From Shinisaurus crocodilurus (taxonomy: Eukaryota; Chordata; Lepidosauria; Squamata; Shinisauridae): 64,000 nucleotides of DNA. Shown here piece by piece: positions 1 to 9,670 of this stretch; the first letter of the stretch is position 1; each line of letters starts with the position of its first letter. The stretch is taken from contig CM037880.1 in assembly GCA_021292165.1 (NCBI GenBank), positions 185,563,970-185,627,969 of the forward strand, in the 5' to 3' direction. The position numbers were made by a program, and so were the translations under genes. The notes under the pieces are model-generated. The model searched no databases, had not been told where the DNA came from, and was given only the letters and a program-made list of their open reading frames with translations.

Positions 1-50
1 GATGGACCCTTGGTCTGATCCAGCATGGCTCTTCCTATGTTCTTATATTC
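1..50 (+). repeat. LINE 3' tail fragment, CR1/L3-like
   Basis: The window opens inside the end of a dispersed repeat whose tail reads CTTGGTCTGATCCAGCATGG and closes with CTATGTTCTTAT. The same tail recurs on the + strand near 8.8, 29.0, 32.2 and 45.1 kb, so it is a family and not unique sequence. Its body is not visible here. The CR1/L3 assignment is from general resemblance and is tentative. Confidence 0.6.
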
Positions 51-712
51 ACTATTTAAAATGGTAGAAAATATATTTTAATTAAAGAGCAAGGTATTTC
101 TCTTGCTGTCCGTAATCTCAGTGGTGAAGCCACACTGGAGGTACGCTAAATGTGTTCTTCTTAAGCAATTTTCCTGTTCAAGGTTAACCTCATTGAACAC
201 TGGTTCTGCTGTGTTACAACAGCTGTCGGTGCACAGCTCAGATTGGCTTGTCCTTGTGATGTTACAGAACACACACACACAGCAGTTTTGCAACTTTTAC
301 AAATTGATCAGGCTTTTAAAAAACAAATGAACATTCTTTAAATGTAAACATGTGTTAAAAATGGACAGTCTTCCTGAAGCATGGGAAAAGAACAAGCCTA
401 AGGACTGAATCAGCATTGGAATTGCTAGTATGCTTTTCTGTTCTTTTCACAAAAGAAATAGGTAGAAGCTGGGTTTACCTGGGGAGAGTAAAAAACAACA
501 TAGACTACCCTGTTTTTAAGATACCATTGTAAATGCCTTATGGAGATGAAGAGCTATTCATTATTTATTGTTTCAGGAAATCAGATCAGGAAGACAAAAC
601 ACTGCAATTTGATTGACTGATCTATTCAGTAGTTATCTTATTAGATATAGAGTGGTATATAAATCTTGTGAGTAAGTAAATAATTAATTGGTTTTCATGT
701 CTGTTGTTTCAG

Positions 713-788
713 TACAAGCTGCCATCAGTAAAGAAGATGCCTACTACAGGAATAACACCACCAGCCTCATCACGCTTACCACAACCAA
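713..788 (+). CDS. ZC2HC1A: ZC2HC1A internal coding exon (first of four in window)
   Basis: The acceptor is TTGTTTCAG and the donor is A|GTAACG. The exon starts in phase 0 and ends with one base of a split Ser codon. It encodes YKLPSVKKMP... ending SSRLPQP, which matches the SSRLPQPS stretch I know from the vertebrate C2HC zinc-finger protein ZC2HC1A (FAM164A). This part of the protein is the Ser/Pro/Lys-rich, probably disordered linker after the two C2HC fingers; the fingers themselves are encoded upstream, outside the window. The join to the next exon at 2328 restores AGT (Ser) and keeps the frame open. Confidence 0.9.
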
Positions 789-994
789 GTAACGTTTGAA
801 AAATTGTTACAGATGTTGTGCATCAGGGATGCCTGAATAAACATGATGACAGGGCAGGGCTGCAGAACCTTTATCTGGTGGGGGGCCATCTATGTAGGCT
901 TTGGGGGCATTTCATTATCTTGGTGTCACTTCTGTAAAACTACAGGTCAGAACAAAGGGAAATAGAACTCTTTGCATGGAACTTGTTACCTGCA

Positions 995-1160
995 AGTGGT
1001 AGCTCAGTGGTAGAGCACATGGTTTGCATGTGTCGAGGTCCCTAGTTCAATCCCTGGCATCTCCAGATGGGGCTGGGAAAGACCCTTGACTGAAGCCGTT
1101 GAGAGTTGCTAATATTCAGTGCTGACAGTACTGAGCCAAATGGACCAGTGCCTTACGTTT
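995..1160 (+). repeat. tRNA-derived SINE (second SINE family)
   Basis: The head carries a pol III A box (TAGCTCAGTGGTAGAGC) and, about 35 bases later, a B box (AGTTCAATCCCTGG). A tail follows with the words CAGTGCTGACAGTACTGAGC and TGGACCAGTGCCTTACG. This head is different from the more numerous SINE at 2983 and elsewhere. I recognise it as the kind of tRNA SINE seen in squamates, but the exact family name cannot be confirmed here. Confidence 0.75.
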
Positions 1161-1965
1161 GTATAATCAGAAGGTGAACGAGGCCCTAGCTATGTATTTC
1201 TTGAGGTTGCATGCTACAATAAACTTTCAACCTTTTCTCTGCCATCACATCTTAGAGGCTTTATCTGAATTTTTTTTTAAACTGCGATGTGTAATCTTGA
1301 AAACAGTTGTGCAGTTACGATGGACCTACTTTTCAAGGCTAGTGTCAGTTACTCCTAGGTGAACAGCACACAGGAGACAGAGGTGCTACCACAGCTATAA
1401 ACTCTGCCTCTTTTTGCTCCCTGTGCTGCCTGTTGCAGTTGCTTCTGGTCATTTCAGACTGCATAGAAAAACCGTGGTGGTACTGGGATGCTCTTTCTGA
1501 CCAGGGCAAAGAAGGTTGCAATGACTGGGTAGGGAAACAGTGATCAAAGGGGGGGAGGGGAGGAAGGCTGGCAGACAGACAAATGAATGGATGGATTTTT
1601 AAATGTTTGCAAGGCTGCTTTAAAATATATTAAACTACAGCTTGCAACTAGGATACTGGCCTTGTTAGTGTTGTTGACAGTTTCTAAATAATGCAAATCA
1701 GCATTGTATAGTGTATAGACTGAGCTTTGGCTTTGGATGAGGAAACTTGGGTTGAAATCATTTCCCACTCAGGCATAACATCCTCTGGGTGACCTTGAGC
1801 AAATTGTGATCTCCCAGGGTGGTACTACCATTCTGATACTAGGGAGTTCCAGGGTCAACACTCTTATTGTGTATGACTTGGGACTTTGTATGACTTGGAA
1901 TTTCATTTCTATCTGTCTCAGTTGGTAAATCTTCCCCCACCTTGTTGCTTTCCCAGTAGAAATCT

Positions 1966-1967
<2 letters not shown>

Positions 1968-1998
<31 letters not shown>
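1968..1998. repeat. (CA)n microsatellite
   Basis: About 15 uninterrupted CA dinucleotides in the ZC2HC1A intron. Confidence 0.97.
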
Positions 1999-2000
<2 letters not shown>

Positions 2001-2327
2001 AGTTGCTGTTAGCCTTAGCTAGAGTAAGTGGATGAGCACAATTAACATATCTGTTTTTTGTTTCTTCCACTGGGGCTAATAGCAAGTTCAGGGTATATGG
2101 CAATTTTGATCAAGAAAGTAGCACTGGGGGTGGGGGGAGGATTAAATCCTGCCTCACAGCTGTTGCAGCCCTATTTGTCAGTTCTCACATCTGCTTTTAA
2201 TTAATTATTTTTGTAAATCAGAAGATCAGTTCATGGATCTCCCACATCATGTGTAGTTTGGTGCTGCAAAGTGGTGGGGGAAAAGAGTAAAGCTACTGAA
2301 ATGATGATTTCATGTTCACATTAAAAG

Positions 2328-2433
2328 GTGCACCTGCAAATAAAATAATGTCTCCAAGTGGCCCTGTGGGAAGCAAAATGCAGAGTTCCTCTCCAGCTCA
2401 TAAAAACTTGGCGAGGACAAGCCCACAAACAGG
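2328..2433 (+). CDS. ZC2HC1A: ZC2HC1A internal coding exon (second of four)
   Basis: The acceptor is TTAAAAG and the donor is CAGG|GTAAGT, a strong consensus. The split Ser codon is completed and the exon reads APANKIMSPSGPVGSKMQ, then SSSPAHKNLARTSPQTG, leaving two bases (GG). The human protein has the same alternation of Ser, Pro, Gly and Lys with LSPSHK-like wording in this linker. The pyrimidine tract before the acceptor is weak (AT-rich), but the frame continuity across all three junctions supports it. Confidence 0.88.
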
Positions 2434-2982
2434 GTAAGTACACCATCAGTGCTATGCACAGTTAAGATTTCACAGGATGACATCCAACATTGCACTGGTG
2501 GAAGGGAGTTGTTGGAAGCTAAGTTCCCTTCTCCTCCCTGGCACCCCCCTCAAAATGCTACATGGAGGCTTGGGGCACCCTCCCAAATGGGGTGAGCTAT
2601 GGCAAAAAATGGAGCTGTAGCCTTATAAGTTAGATGAAAACAAAACTGGCAGAGTTATTGTGAGACTTACTGTCAAGAGCTAAATATTCCTATCAGTATA
2701 ACACATCACAATAATCTTACTGTGTTGAAAGTTACTAGGACTTGGAGATATATATATTTTTATGGTAGATCTGGCAGGTTATATGCACACCTTATTTCTC
2801 TGTGTCTTCGCCAGCAGTACAGTTCGGTCGGACTGGTAAATCTGAGGGGAAAGAAAATTAAGAAAAACCAAAAACATGGCTGCAAAGGGAGGTAGTGATG
2901 GCCAGGAAGCACACATGTGAGGGTGGAGGATGAGAAGTGTTGGACAGTGGGAGGGACTGGAGACAGCAGTGGAGAGACCTGC

Positions 2983-3215
2983 ATAGGTATAGTGGTTAGA
3001 GTGTTGGACTGAGACTTGGGAGATCCAGGTTCTAGTCCCCACTCAGCCATAAAGTTCACTGGGTGACTTTGGGCCAGTCACTGACTCTCAGCCTAACCTA
3101 CCTCACAGGATTGTTGTGAGGATAAAATGAAGAGGAGTAGGCCCTTGTAAGCTGCCTTGGGTCCCTTGAAAGAGGAAAAAAGTTGGGACATAAATGTAGA
3201 AATAAATAAATAAAA
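2983..3215 (+). repeat. tRNA-headed SINE (main family), + copy
   Basis: The head reads TATAGTGGTTAGAGTGTTGG (A box) and GGTTCTAGTCCCCACTCAGC (B box region). A conserved core follows (GACTCTCAGCCTAACCTACC, then TTGTTGTGAGGATAAAATG), a LINE-like 3' part (AAGCTGCCTTGGGTCCCTTG) and an AATAAATAAA tail. The architecture of tRNA head, core and LINE-derived tail is like Sauria and MIR-type SINEs. Other copies lie at 18.4, 42.2, 44.5, 45.5, 52.5 and 63.7 kb. Confidence 0.9.
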
Positions 3216-3859
3216 CATTAGATGAGAACAAAGGCACTCTGTTCCTCATGTGGAACAGAGGAAGGTGAAAGAGAAAGAGGCTGAACATCCGCAGCATGGG
3301 GCCTTTTCCTAGGCAACTGCAACCTGTTCCTTTTCCACACTTTTAAAAGAGCAGTGTGTCTCTGAGCATGTGCAGGGGGCCTTGCCCTCCAAATATGAAT
3401 GGGCAGCTGCATCCTTCCCCATACACTTAAAAATAAGGAGTAGGGCTAAAGGGTGACTGCATCTCTCCCATGCAGATAACCCTGTCCACCTCTGTCTTTA
3501 GAAACAAGGCACTGCCTCTCCCAGCCTTCTTCACCAATTCTCCACCCTGTCCCTGTTTTCTCTCATCATAGGCACACACTTAGAATTAAGGAATGAGGTG
3601 CCTGTGAGCACTTCCTCAGCCTAAGAATTAGTTTTTCAGTACCAGAGCCAAGTCCACAGTTCTTCCACTCCTGCTTTTCTACCTAGCCAAATTACACAGC
3701 AAATTTTCATTGTTTGTAAAAAACCAAAAAAACAAAACTCTGCCTGCAATTGGAATGAATCAGCAGGAGCTGGCGCACCGGAAAGTATTTGGAATATAGT
3801 TTCAGAATGAGTGCTGGAGGCTGGGACTGCATTCTGGAGAGCCATCCTATGGACCCTGA

Positions 3860-4215
3860 GCGAGCATCCCAGGGACCATGGGATTGTTCAGATTCCCCCT
3901 TCTGAGGTCAGAGACAGCACTCCAACTTGGAAAGGGAAGTGGAGATCCGACCCTCCTCCCACCCCCTCTCAGCCAGCACAGAAAGAACGACACCAGCTGC
4001 CCTCTGAGGCCTGAAGTGAAAAGTAACCTCAGAGGAGGAGGAAAGGGGACGTTCCAGTGGGTGGGGAGACCAGAGAGGCCTGGATATGAGTTATCCTGAG
4101 CCTCTTCCAGCCTTCTTCCTTCCCCCCCTCCACAGTGGAAAAGCCCATCCAGCAAAATCTGCAGGGTGGGAGGATGGGGAGGCAAAGATCCATGCTGCAT
4201 TGGATGATCAGAAGC
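3860..4215 (+). repeat. GC-rich dispersed repeat, paired with 55.5-55.9 kb
   Basis: This stretch aligns by eye with the reverse complement of 55500-55900. Shared words include CTGAGGTCAGAGACAGC, GCCTGGATATGAG (GCCAGGATATGAG in the other copy) and CCAGCCTTCTTCCTTCCCCC. The order of the words is the same in both, so this is one repeat family in opposite orientations. It contains no recognisable coding sequence; the 134-codon reverse ORF over it is not conserved as a protein. Confidence 0.7.
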
Positions 4216-5619
4216 GCCCCCTCCCCGAGTTTCTTTTAACAATCCCCTCATTTTTGAAATGTTTCCTCTCTTAAAATCAAATGTGTCTCCATTGTACTGT
4301 TGGATGGCAAGGAAATCACCTGTTTTAAAGTCAGCCTATTTTGCTCCTGTCCTCTAGGTGGCAATATGTAACCTCTGTATGAGAAGCAGATGAACCTATT
4401 AGCAGCAGTAGCTTTTAAAGCTTGTTTCTGAGATGAAATTGAGAAATTACTTAGAAATTGTAGATTGTGGATGCTAATCAAAGGCATTCTATTTAATTGC
4501 TAATGGAACATGTATGTGGTGCTAATATATTTTTAGCATAGTGTTTCCTGAGGGTGGGGAAGCTTAGCTTCTTTCTCTGCTCCCCAGTATATTACATTTT
4601 AATTGTTTTTCCATTTCTCTCATCATTTTAAAGTTTTTTTCTTCTAACAGAAGTAACTAAAACTAAGTAAAGCTGTTTATCTTTGTACAGCAGCTCAGGC
4701 TAAACCTAGAATTGGTATCAATAAACACCCTTGAAAATTAATTTTCTGTGAGAAGTAGTACAGTATTATCCTAAGGAAGATAGATAAGTGTTTGTAGTTA
4801 CTTACCTGACCAGAAAATCTAACCTTTTAGTAGACCAGTCCAGCAGCTCCAAGTACATACAGCAGGGTCCTTATGTGCAGGAGCTTCCCTGTTTCCCTGC
4901 TCTGCTTTGAACTTGGAGATGCACGCTTGAAATTGCCTTCCCCCATTGAAGTGAATGGAGAAGCCTGCAGAAGTTGGTATTTCAAGTGCACATCTGAGCA
5001 CCTCTAGAATTTTAGAGCACAGCCAAAGCATTTGGCCTTGCAAACATTTGCAACCCCTATATAAACACTGAAGAGTTCCAGTCTCACCCCAGTACCCAGA
5101 GACGTTGTTGGTGGAACTAATTCGTGTGCCTTCCCAGTCAATGCAATGGCATAACACAACATTCTGGTGTATGGCAGGAAGCTTAGGAGTTTGTAGGTAG
5201 CACAGGACACTTCTGGTGTGGATGAAAAATTGCCCTGTTGGTGCATTGCCTAAGTGAGCCTGGGTTACAAGCACGTGACTTAAGAGATTATTAAAAGGCT
5301 TCTCATTAAAAGGCTTGTGTTCACTTCTTTCCATTTTTGGAGGAGGCTACTCGCCACCCTTCTGTATCACTGGGTATGTTATGGTAGAAAACATAGCTGT
5401 TTACTTGCTTGAACCCTTGGGTCATCTCCGGGGGCCCTCACTGAAGAAGTTACACAGGTGGCTACAAGAAAGTGCCTTGTCATAGTCACACCCCTTGTGA
5501 CTTTTTTGGGTATCTAGTACTCCCTGCTCCTTAGAGTTTGCCTGGGAATCTGCCTCAAAGTTTTAAATTACAAAACAGCATTTATTACAAATAAAACAAA
5601 ATACAGCAAAATGGGAATC

Positions 5620-5693
5620 AAATAAAAGTAGAGTTGGAAGGGGCCTACAAGGCCATCGAGTCCAACCCCCTGCTCAATGCAGAAATCCAGGGA
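5620..5693 (-). repeat. CR1 LINE 3' end fragment
   Basis: The sequence GAGTTGGAAGGGGCCTACAA ... CATCGAGTCCAACCCCCTGC is the reverse complement of the CR1 3' end that also closes the larger CR1 at 26.2-26.3 kb. It is a short, 5'-truncated insertion on the minus strand. Confidence 0.9.
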
Positions 5694-5972
5694 AAAGAAA
5701 GCAAGCACTAAAAACAAAACAACTTGCAAACTTACTGGCCTACCATAACCTTGGCATAGACAATTCTCACATAGGGCTGCCAGCCTCCAAGGCTTATCTG
5801 GAGAGGTGGCTCTCATTCCAAGCAGCCCCTGTCTATTTAACCTGGCCCAGGGAGAAGCAACATTCCTGTTTAATTAATAGCAAGCCCATAAACACATGGC
5901 ACCCATTACCCCCTCTTGAATACAGCTGGATGGATATTACTTAAAGAGGGAATAACCGGAACCCACTCTTAA

Positions 5973-6056
5973 CAGTCAATATACTGCTCATGGCTTAAAG
6001 ATACAGGCATCCAACCAGGAGCCTATATCTTTAAGCCATGAGCAGTATCTTGACTG
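5973..6056. repeat. Near-perfect 31-bp inverted repeat (hairpin)
   Basis: The arms 5973-6003 and 6026-6056 pair at 30 of 31 positions around a 22-nt loop. Each arm contains TACTGCTCATGGCTTAAAGATA or its complement. It lies in a ZC2HC1A intron, so it would be transcribed. It could be a fold-back MITE remnant or a miRNA-like hairpin; the sequence alone does not decide. Confidence 0.9.
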
Positions 6057-6269
6057 CTCCAGCCAGTATAAACACTTGCCGAAAACCAACTCAGTGTCAC
6101 ACCCCGTTTTTAGACTGCCCTCGCCAAGGAGCCTTGCCTAGCATCCACATTATGATCTTTTTGGCGCCAGGCAACGCTATCCCTCTTCTCCCAGGCATTT
6201 TAGATTTTATGGCCGATTTGATATATCTGACATTGCATTGTGTTGCATTTTATTCTTTTAGCTTTATGT

Positions 6270-6437
6270 CAGCCATCCCTAACCTGGTGTGGTATAAAAC
6301 TCCCAGCATACCTGGCTCCGGGATGCTTGGAGCTGTAGTCCCAACGCATCTGAAGGGCATCAGGCTGAGGAGGCTGTTTTATGTAATCTGCCCAGAGAAC
6401 ATTTATTATTGGGTGAATTAAAAACATAAATAAATAA
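6270..6437 (+). mobile_element. hAT-type MITE remnant followed by LINE tail
   Basis: The left end reads CAGCCATCCCTAACCTGGTG and the right end GGCATCAGGCTGAGGAGGCTG, a degraded version of the palindromic MITE seen intact at 8325. A short LINE/SINE tail (TCTGCCCAGAGAACATTTATT ending in AAATAAATAAAT) follows directly. Confidence 0.6.
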
Positions 6438-7150
6438 ATTACCTACTTGCCTCAAGAATGGTCTGTGTACATTTTCACCCTCATGTTGGCCTCCCTATTT
6501 GACACCCAGCTGCCATAGTTCTCTGTCCCAACAGTTTGGTTCCCAGCTGAAGTTGGGAAGAAGAGGCCCACCCTCTCTTTAGATTTACCAACATCAGGTT
6601 GCTGCTTAATGTTACATTTGGTGAGCCAAATGTCCAGTCTGCCCATATATGTGGTTATGCACAGACCATTCTTGAAAAACAGTAACAGGAAACCAACTTT
6701 TTTTTTCTCTGGTGGTACAAAGTGATGAAGCAGACGCAGATTGGATGTCTATTCAGCAGCTTCCCTTGGGAAATCATCATGTCAGCAGTAGTAGCTGCTG
6801 TTTCTCAAACCTTATCAATCCATACTAGTGATGATCCTACTACAGTCTGTAGTATGCTAGTGACTTACTTCCTTGCAGAAGGTTGGAAATGTTTTATTCT
6901 ATAGCAACATAAGGGGATAGTCTAGTCCCATCCCCCCACATGTACAGAGCTCATCCTACTGTCTCCTTTGCACTGCTGAGCACATAGGAGACCCCACCAT
7001 CAATCCCCAACCCCACTGGCAGCCCTCGTCAATGTAGATGGCTGTATATGCAGGAGACCCAATAGCATGTTGTGTGTTGAGAGTGGATTGTACCCTCAGC
7101 TTTCGTTTGTTTTTAAATTCTGACTCATTCACTGAATTAATATATTTTAG

Positions 7151-7261
7151 AGGGTCCATGAAATCGCGGACAGTAGTACCTACTAGTATGACACGAAATG
7201 CAGGAATGGGTATGATAGCAAACAAAAGGAAAGCCTATGGTACTGAAAGCTACTCAAACAG
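7151..7261 (+). CDS. ZC2HC1A: ZC2HC1A internal coding exon (third of four)
   Basis: The acceptor is ATATTTTAG and the donor CAG|GTAATT. After completing a Gly codon the exon reads GSMKSRTVVPTSMTRNAG, then MGMIANKRKAYGTESYSN, leaving AG of an Arg codon. The NKRK.Y.TESY segment is the part most like mammalian ZC2HC1A (TNKRKTYTESY). The frame is open through all 111 bases. Confidence 0.93.
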
Positions 7262-7578
7262 GTAATTCATTATTTTTGCAATCTTGTAAAAGAGAATTGT
7301 TGTTTTTACAAGAATATGATGGCTTGCAAATGCCTGAATTCTAATTTCACGAGGGGAGGGATAGAGTGGAAATGATTCAGAAATAAATGTGTCATCTAGT
7401 TTAGTGGCTTGGTGTGGAAGGATGATGTTGCAAGTACGTAACAGCTGAGGGGCAAGGGAAAACTGCCCTTTGGGATGGGATCCTAACGGGAATAATAGCC
7501 ATTTGAACACCCAGAGTCCCATAAGGATATATGAATCTGCAACTGGAAGAACAAGAAAAAATATTTATTATTTATCAA

Positions 7579-7789
7579 GGGCAGTATCCAAGTTGATATG
7601 GGCACTAACATAAATTGTGTTGCTCTAGTGTGGGGAACCTCTAGTGCAGTAGCAATAGCATTAGCTGGTACAATGGGTTTTCCAGGGAATCCTGTTGCAC
7701 CAGCTAATGCTATTGGTGTTGTGCTAGAGGTCCCTTATGCTAACGCAATGTAATTTACATTAGCACTCATGTCGATTTGTGTACCGCCC
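7579..7789. mobile_element. Palindromic MITE
   Basis: The left half starts GGGCAGTATCCAAGTTGATA and the right half ends TCGATTTGTGTACCGCCC; they are imperfect inverted repeats along their full length, with ATTAGCTGGT and ACCAGCTAAT near the centre. No clear target duplication is seen. There is no coding capacity. Confidence 0.8.
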
Positions 7790-8324
7790 AAAGTTATTAT
7801 ATTTTAAAGATACAGGCTTTCCCACAAGTTTACAATCTGAAAGTCAACAGGAATGAGGAAAAGGGGTATGACACAAAAGGAGAGAGGAAGAGGCAGAGAT
7901 TAGGGATCAAAGGCACAGAAGAAGAGGTACATTTTCAAACTCTGTTTAAATATTTGCAAGGATGTTGGGAGTCAGTGAGTTTCATAGAAAAGGGGCAGCA
8001 CGAGAGATGACACAGGCATGGAATAGAAGTATTACCGTAACCCAAACTTAACCAAGGGGAAAATAGAGTAATAAAGAAAAGAAGATAAAGAGGGAGGCAT
8101 AAATGAAAGAGATTTTTAAACAAAAAATATAATAGCTTAAACTGAACCCAATAAGGAAATAGTAGCCAATAAGGAAGTGTAGCAAAGGAGAAACATGGGC
8201 AAAACAAGATGGGGGAACTAAACATGCAACAGAGTTAAGAATGGAAGACAAAAAGGGAAAAGCTGAGAAAGAGACAAACCAGAAAGAAAAGAAGCAAGTA
8301 TAGGAAAAGAGTAAGAGACTAAAC

Positions 8325-8452
8325 CAGCCTTCCCCAACCTGGTGCCCTCCAGATCTTTTGGACCCCCAGCAGCCCGTCAGCATGGCCAATGGTCAGGAAT
8401 CCTGGGAGTTGTAGTCCAAAACTTCTGGAGTGCGCCAGGATGGGAAAGGCTG
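8325..8452. mobile_element. hAT-type palindromic MITE with 8-bp target duplication
   Basis: The termini CAGCCTTCCCCAACCTGGTG and CGCCAGGATGGGAAAGGCTG are inverted repeats, and the inner part carries CCTCCAGA ... TTCTGGAG. The flanks are GACTAAAC (8317-8324) and GACTTAAC (8453-8460), 7 of 8 identical. An 8-bp duplication and CAG... termini are the hallmark of hAT elements. Related remnants are at 6270, 14130 and 52745. Confidence 0.85.
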
Positions 8453-8689
8453 GACTTAACCAATGTCTTTGCAGTAGAAGGGGATAAAAAAAGAATGAGA
8501 AGGTGGCAGTGCACATTGTGTTATAAATGGGTCATTTTTATGAAATGTTTCTATACATTAAAGCTTGACTGGTAGATGTACCTGCATCCTATGGATCTTA
8601 AGGAACATTGCTGCATAAAGTACACACACCAAGTCATGCCTACTCATATCCCTTATGGCAAGATTCGACATTCGACCTATGATTAGAAT

Positions 8690-8832
8690 CTCCCATAGTT
8701 TGTACCCATAGCTATTGCATTCATGTCCTGCTTGCGGGCTTCCCAGAGGCATCTGGTTGGCCACTGTAGGAACAGAATGCTGGACTAGATAGGCCTTTGG
8801 TCTGATCCAGACTGGCTCTTCTTATATTCTGT
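8690..8832 (+). repeat. LINE 3' tail, CR1/L3-like
   Basis: The sequence includes TCATGTCCTGCTTGCGGGCT, GAACAGAATGCTGGACTAGA and TTTGGTCTGATCCAGACTGG, then CTTCTTATATTCT. It is a 5'-truncated copy of the same family as the tail at the left edge. Confidence 0.8.
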
Positions 8833-9495
8833 CAGGACTACTTTAAAGATGGGGGCAGTGTTGCTCTGGGAGTTGTTTAAACATTTCCTTCTTGGCCCCC
8901 TACTGCTTTTAGGTTTAGGGATAAGGCAGACAAGAGCAGCATCTTTTTTTCCCCTCGCCCTACGAAGCTAATACCAGCTTTAGGAGGAGGTATTTGCACC
9001 AGGGGAAAGGATAGAAAGGAATAAACACATCATCTGAGCACCACTTCCCTGATCTTCAGAGCAGCCCAGTGGGACTGTTGATTAACAAAACAAAAAGTGT
9101 AGGAGATCCTAATCACAGAATTTCCATTTCATGTTTGGCCCTTAGATTTCACTGTTTGACATGGTGACATGGGGTGGTGCCTACTAATTTAACTCTACCC
9201 TTTGTTGAGGGAAACAGATGAAAATGCATAAGGGGTGGTCCAGTTTAGTCCGTTGGCCTGATGTTCTCCATTGCTGGCATGGAGCATTAGTTGTTTAATC
9301 AAGTTACAATCAGGATTATGAAGTCATTTGTTTTGGGGTTTTGTAAAAAGCCCACATATTTAGAATGATTTAGTACTGAAAAGCTGTAACATGGGAAAAG
9401 TTAGAATGAATACTTTGTAAATCATGTATAAACTATTAATATTTATTTAGCTAACATTTGTAACTATCATTTTGAATTTTTAATGCTTGATGAAG

Positions 9496-9670
9496 AACTG
9501 GATACGAGAGTGGAGACTTCTCATCTTCTGTCAATGGAGGAAGTTCAAAAAGCAGTGAGGGGAATTCACCTGCACAGTTACCAAAATTCTGTTATGAATG
9601 TGGTGCCAAATATCCAGTTGAATCTGCAAAATTCTGCTGTGAATGCGGCGTCCGAAGAATGGTTTTGTGA
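9496..9670 (+). CDS. ZC2HC1A: ZC2HC1A terminal coding exon with zinc knuckle and stop
   Basis: ZC2HC1A is a little-studied C2HC zinc-finger protein; its biochemical role is not established. The exon completes an Arg codon, then encodes 57 residues and TGA at 9668-9670. The C-terminus reads [16 protein letters not shown], then [15 protein letters not shown]. It has two CxxC knuckles (CYEC and CCEC) 12 residues apart, nearly identical to the mammalian C-terminus. The preceding SSVNGG segment also matches. I chose the acceptor ending GATGAAG at 9495 because it keeps the phase; an alternative AG at 9510 would remove five residues. The reading frame used is not the one with the longest ATG ORF here. 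IL7 lies downstream on the opposite strand, as in mammals. Confidence 0.95.

Larger units (their letters stand above)
789..2327 (+). other. ZC2HC1A intron with SINE and CA repeat
   Basis: This is a GT-AG intron. Its recognisable contents are a tRNA-derived SINE at about 995-1160 and a CA microsatellite at 1968-1998. The rest looks like unique AT-rich intronic sequence without convincing coding or structural signal. Confidence 0.8.
2434..7150 (+). other. ZC2HC1A intron rich in mobile elements
   Basis: The intron holds a SINE (2983-3215), a GC-rich dispersed repeat (3860-4215), a CR1 3' tail in reverse (5620-5693), an almost perfect hairpin (5973-6056) and a MITE remnant (6270-6437). Nothing recognisable was seen in 4260-5600 or 6440-7150 apart from short AT-rich stretches. 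The minus-strand ORFs here, including the 171-codon one at 4819-5334, show no family signature and fall in intron sequence. Confidence 0.75.
7262..9495 (+). other. ZC2HC1A last intron
   Basis: It contains two palindromic MITEs (7579-7789, 8325-8452) and a LINE tail (8690-8832). The remaining sequence, including 8840-9480, shows nothing recognisable. Confidence 0.75.

Noticed and set aside
3847..4251. 134-codon reverse ORF
   Set aside because: It lies in a dispersed repeat in an intron and the frame is not kept in the partner copy at 55.7 kb.
4819..5334. 171-codon reverse ORF
   Set aside because: Within a ZC2HC1A intron, no recognised family; low-level openness can occur by chance.
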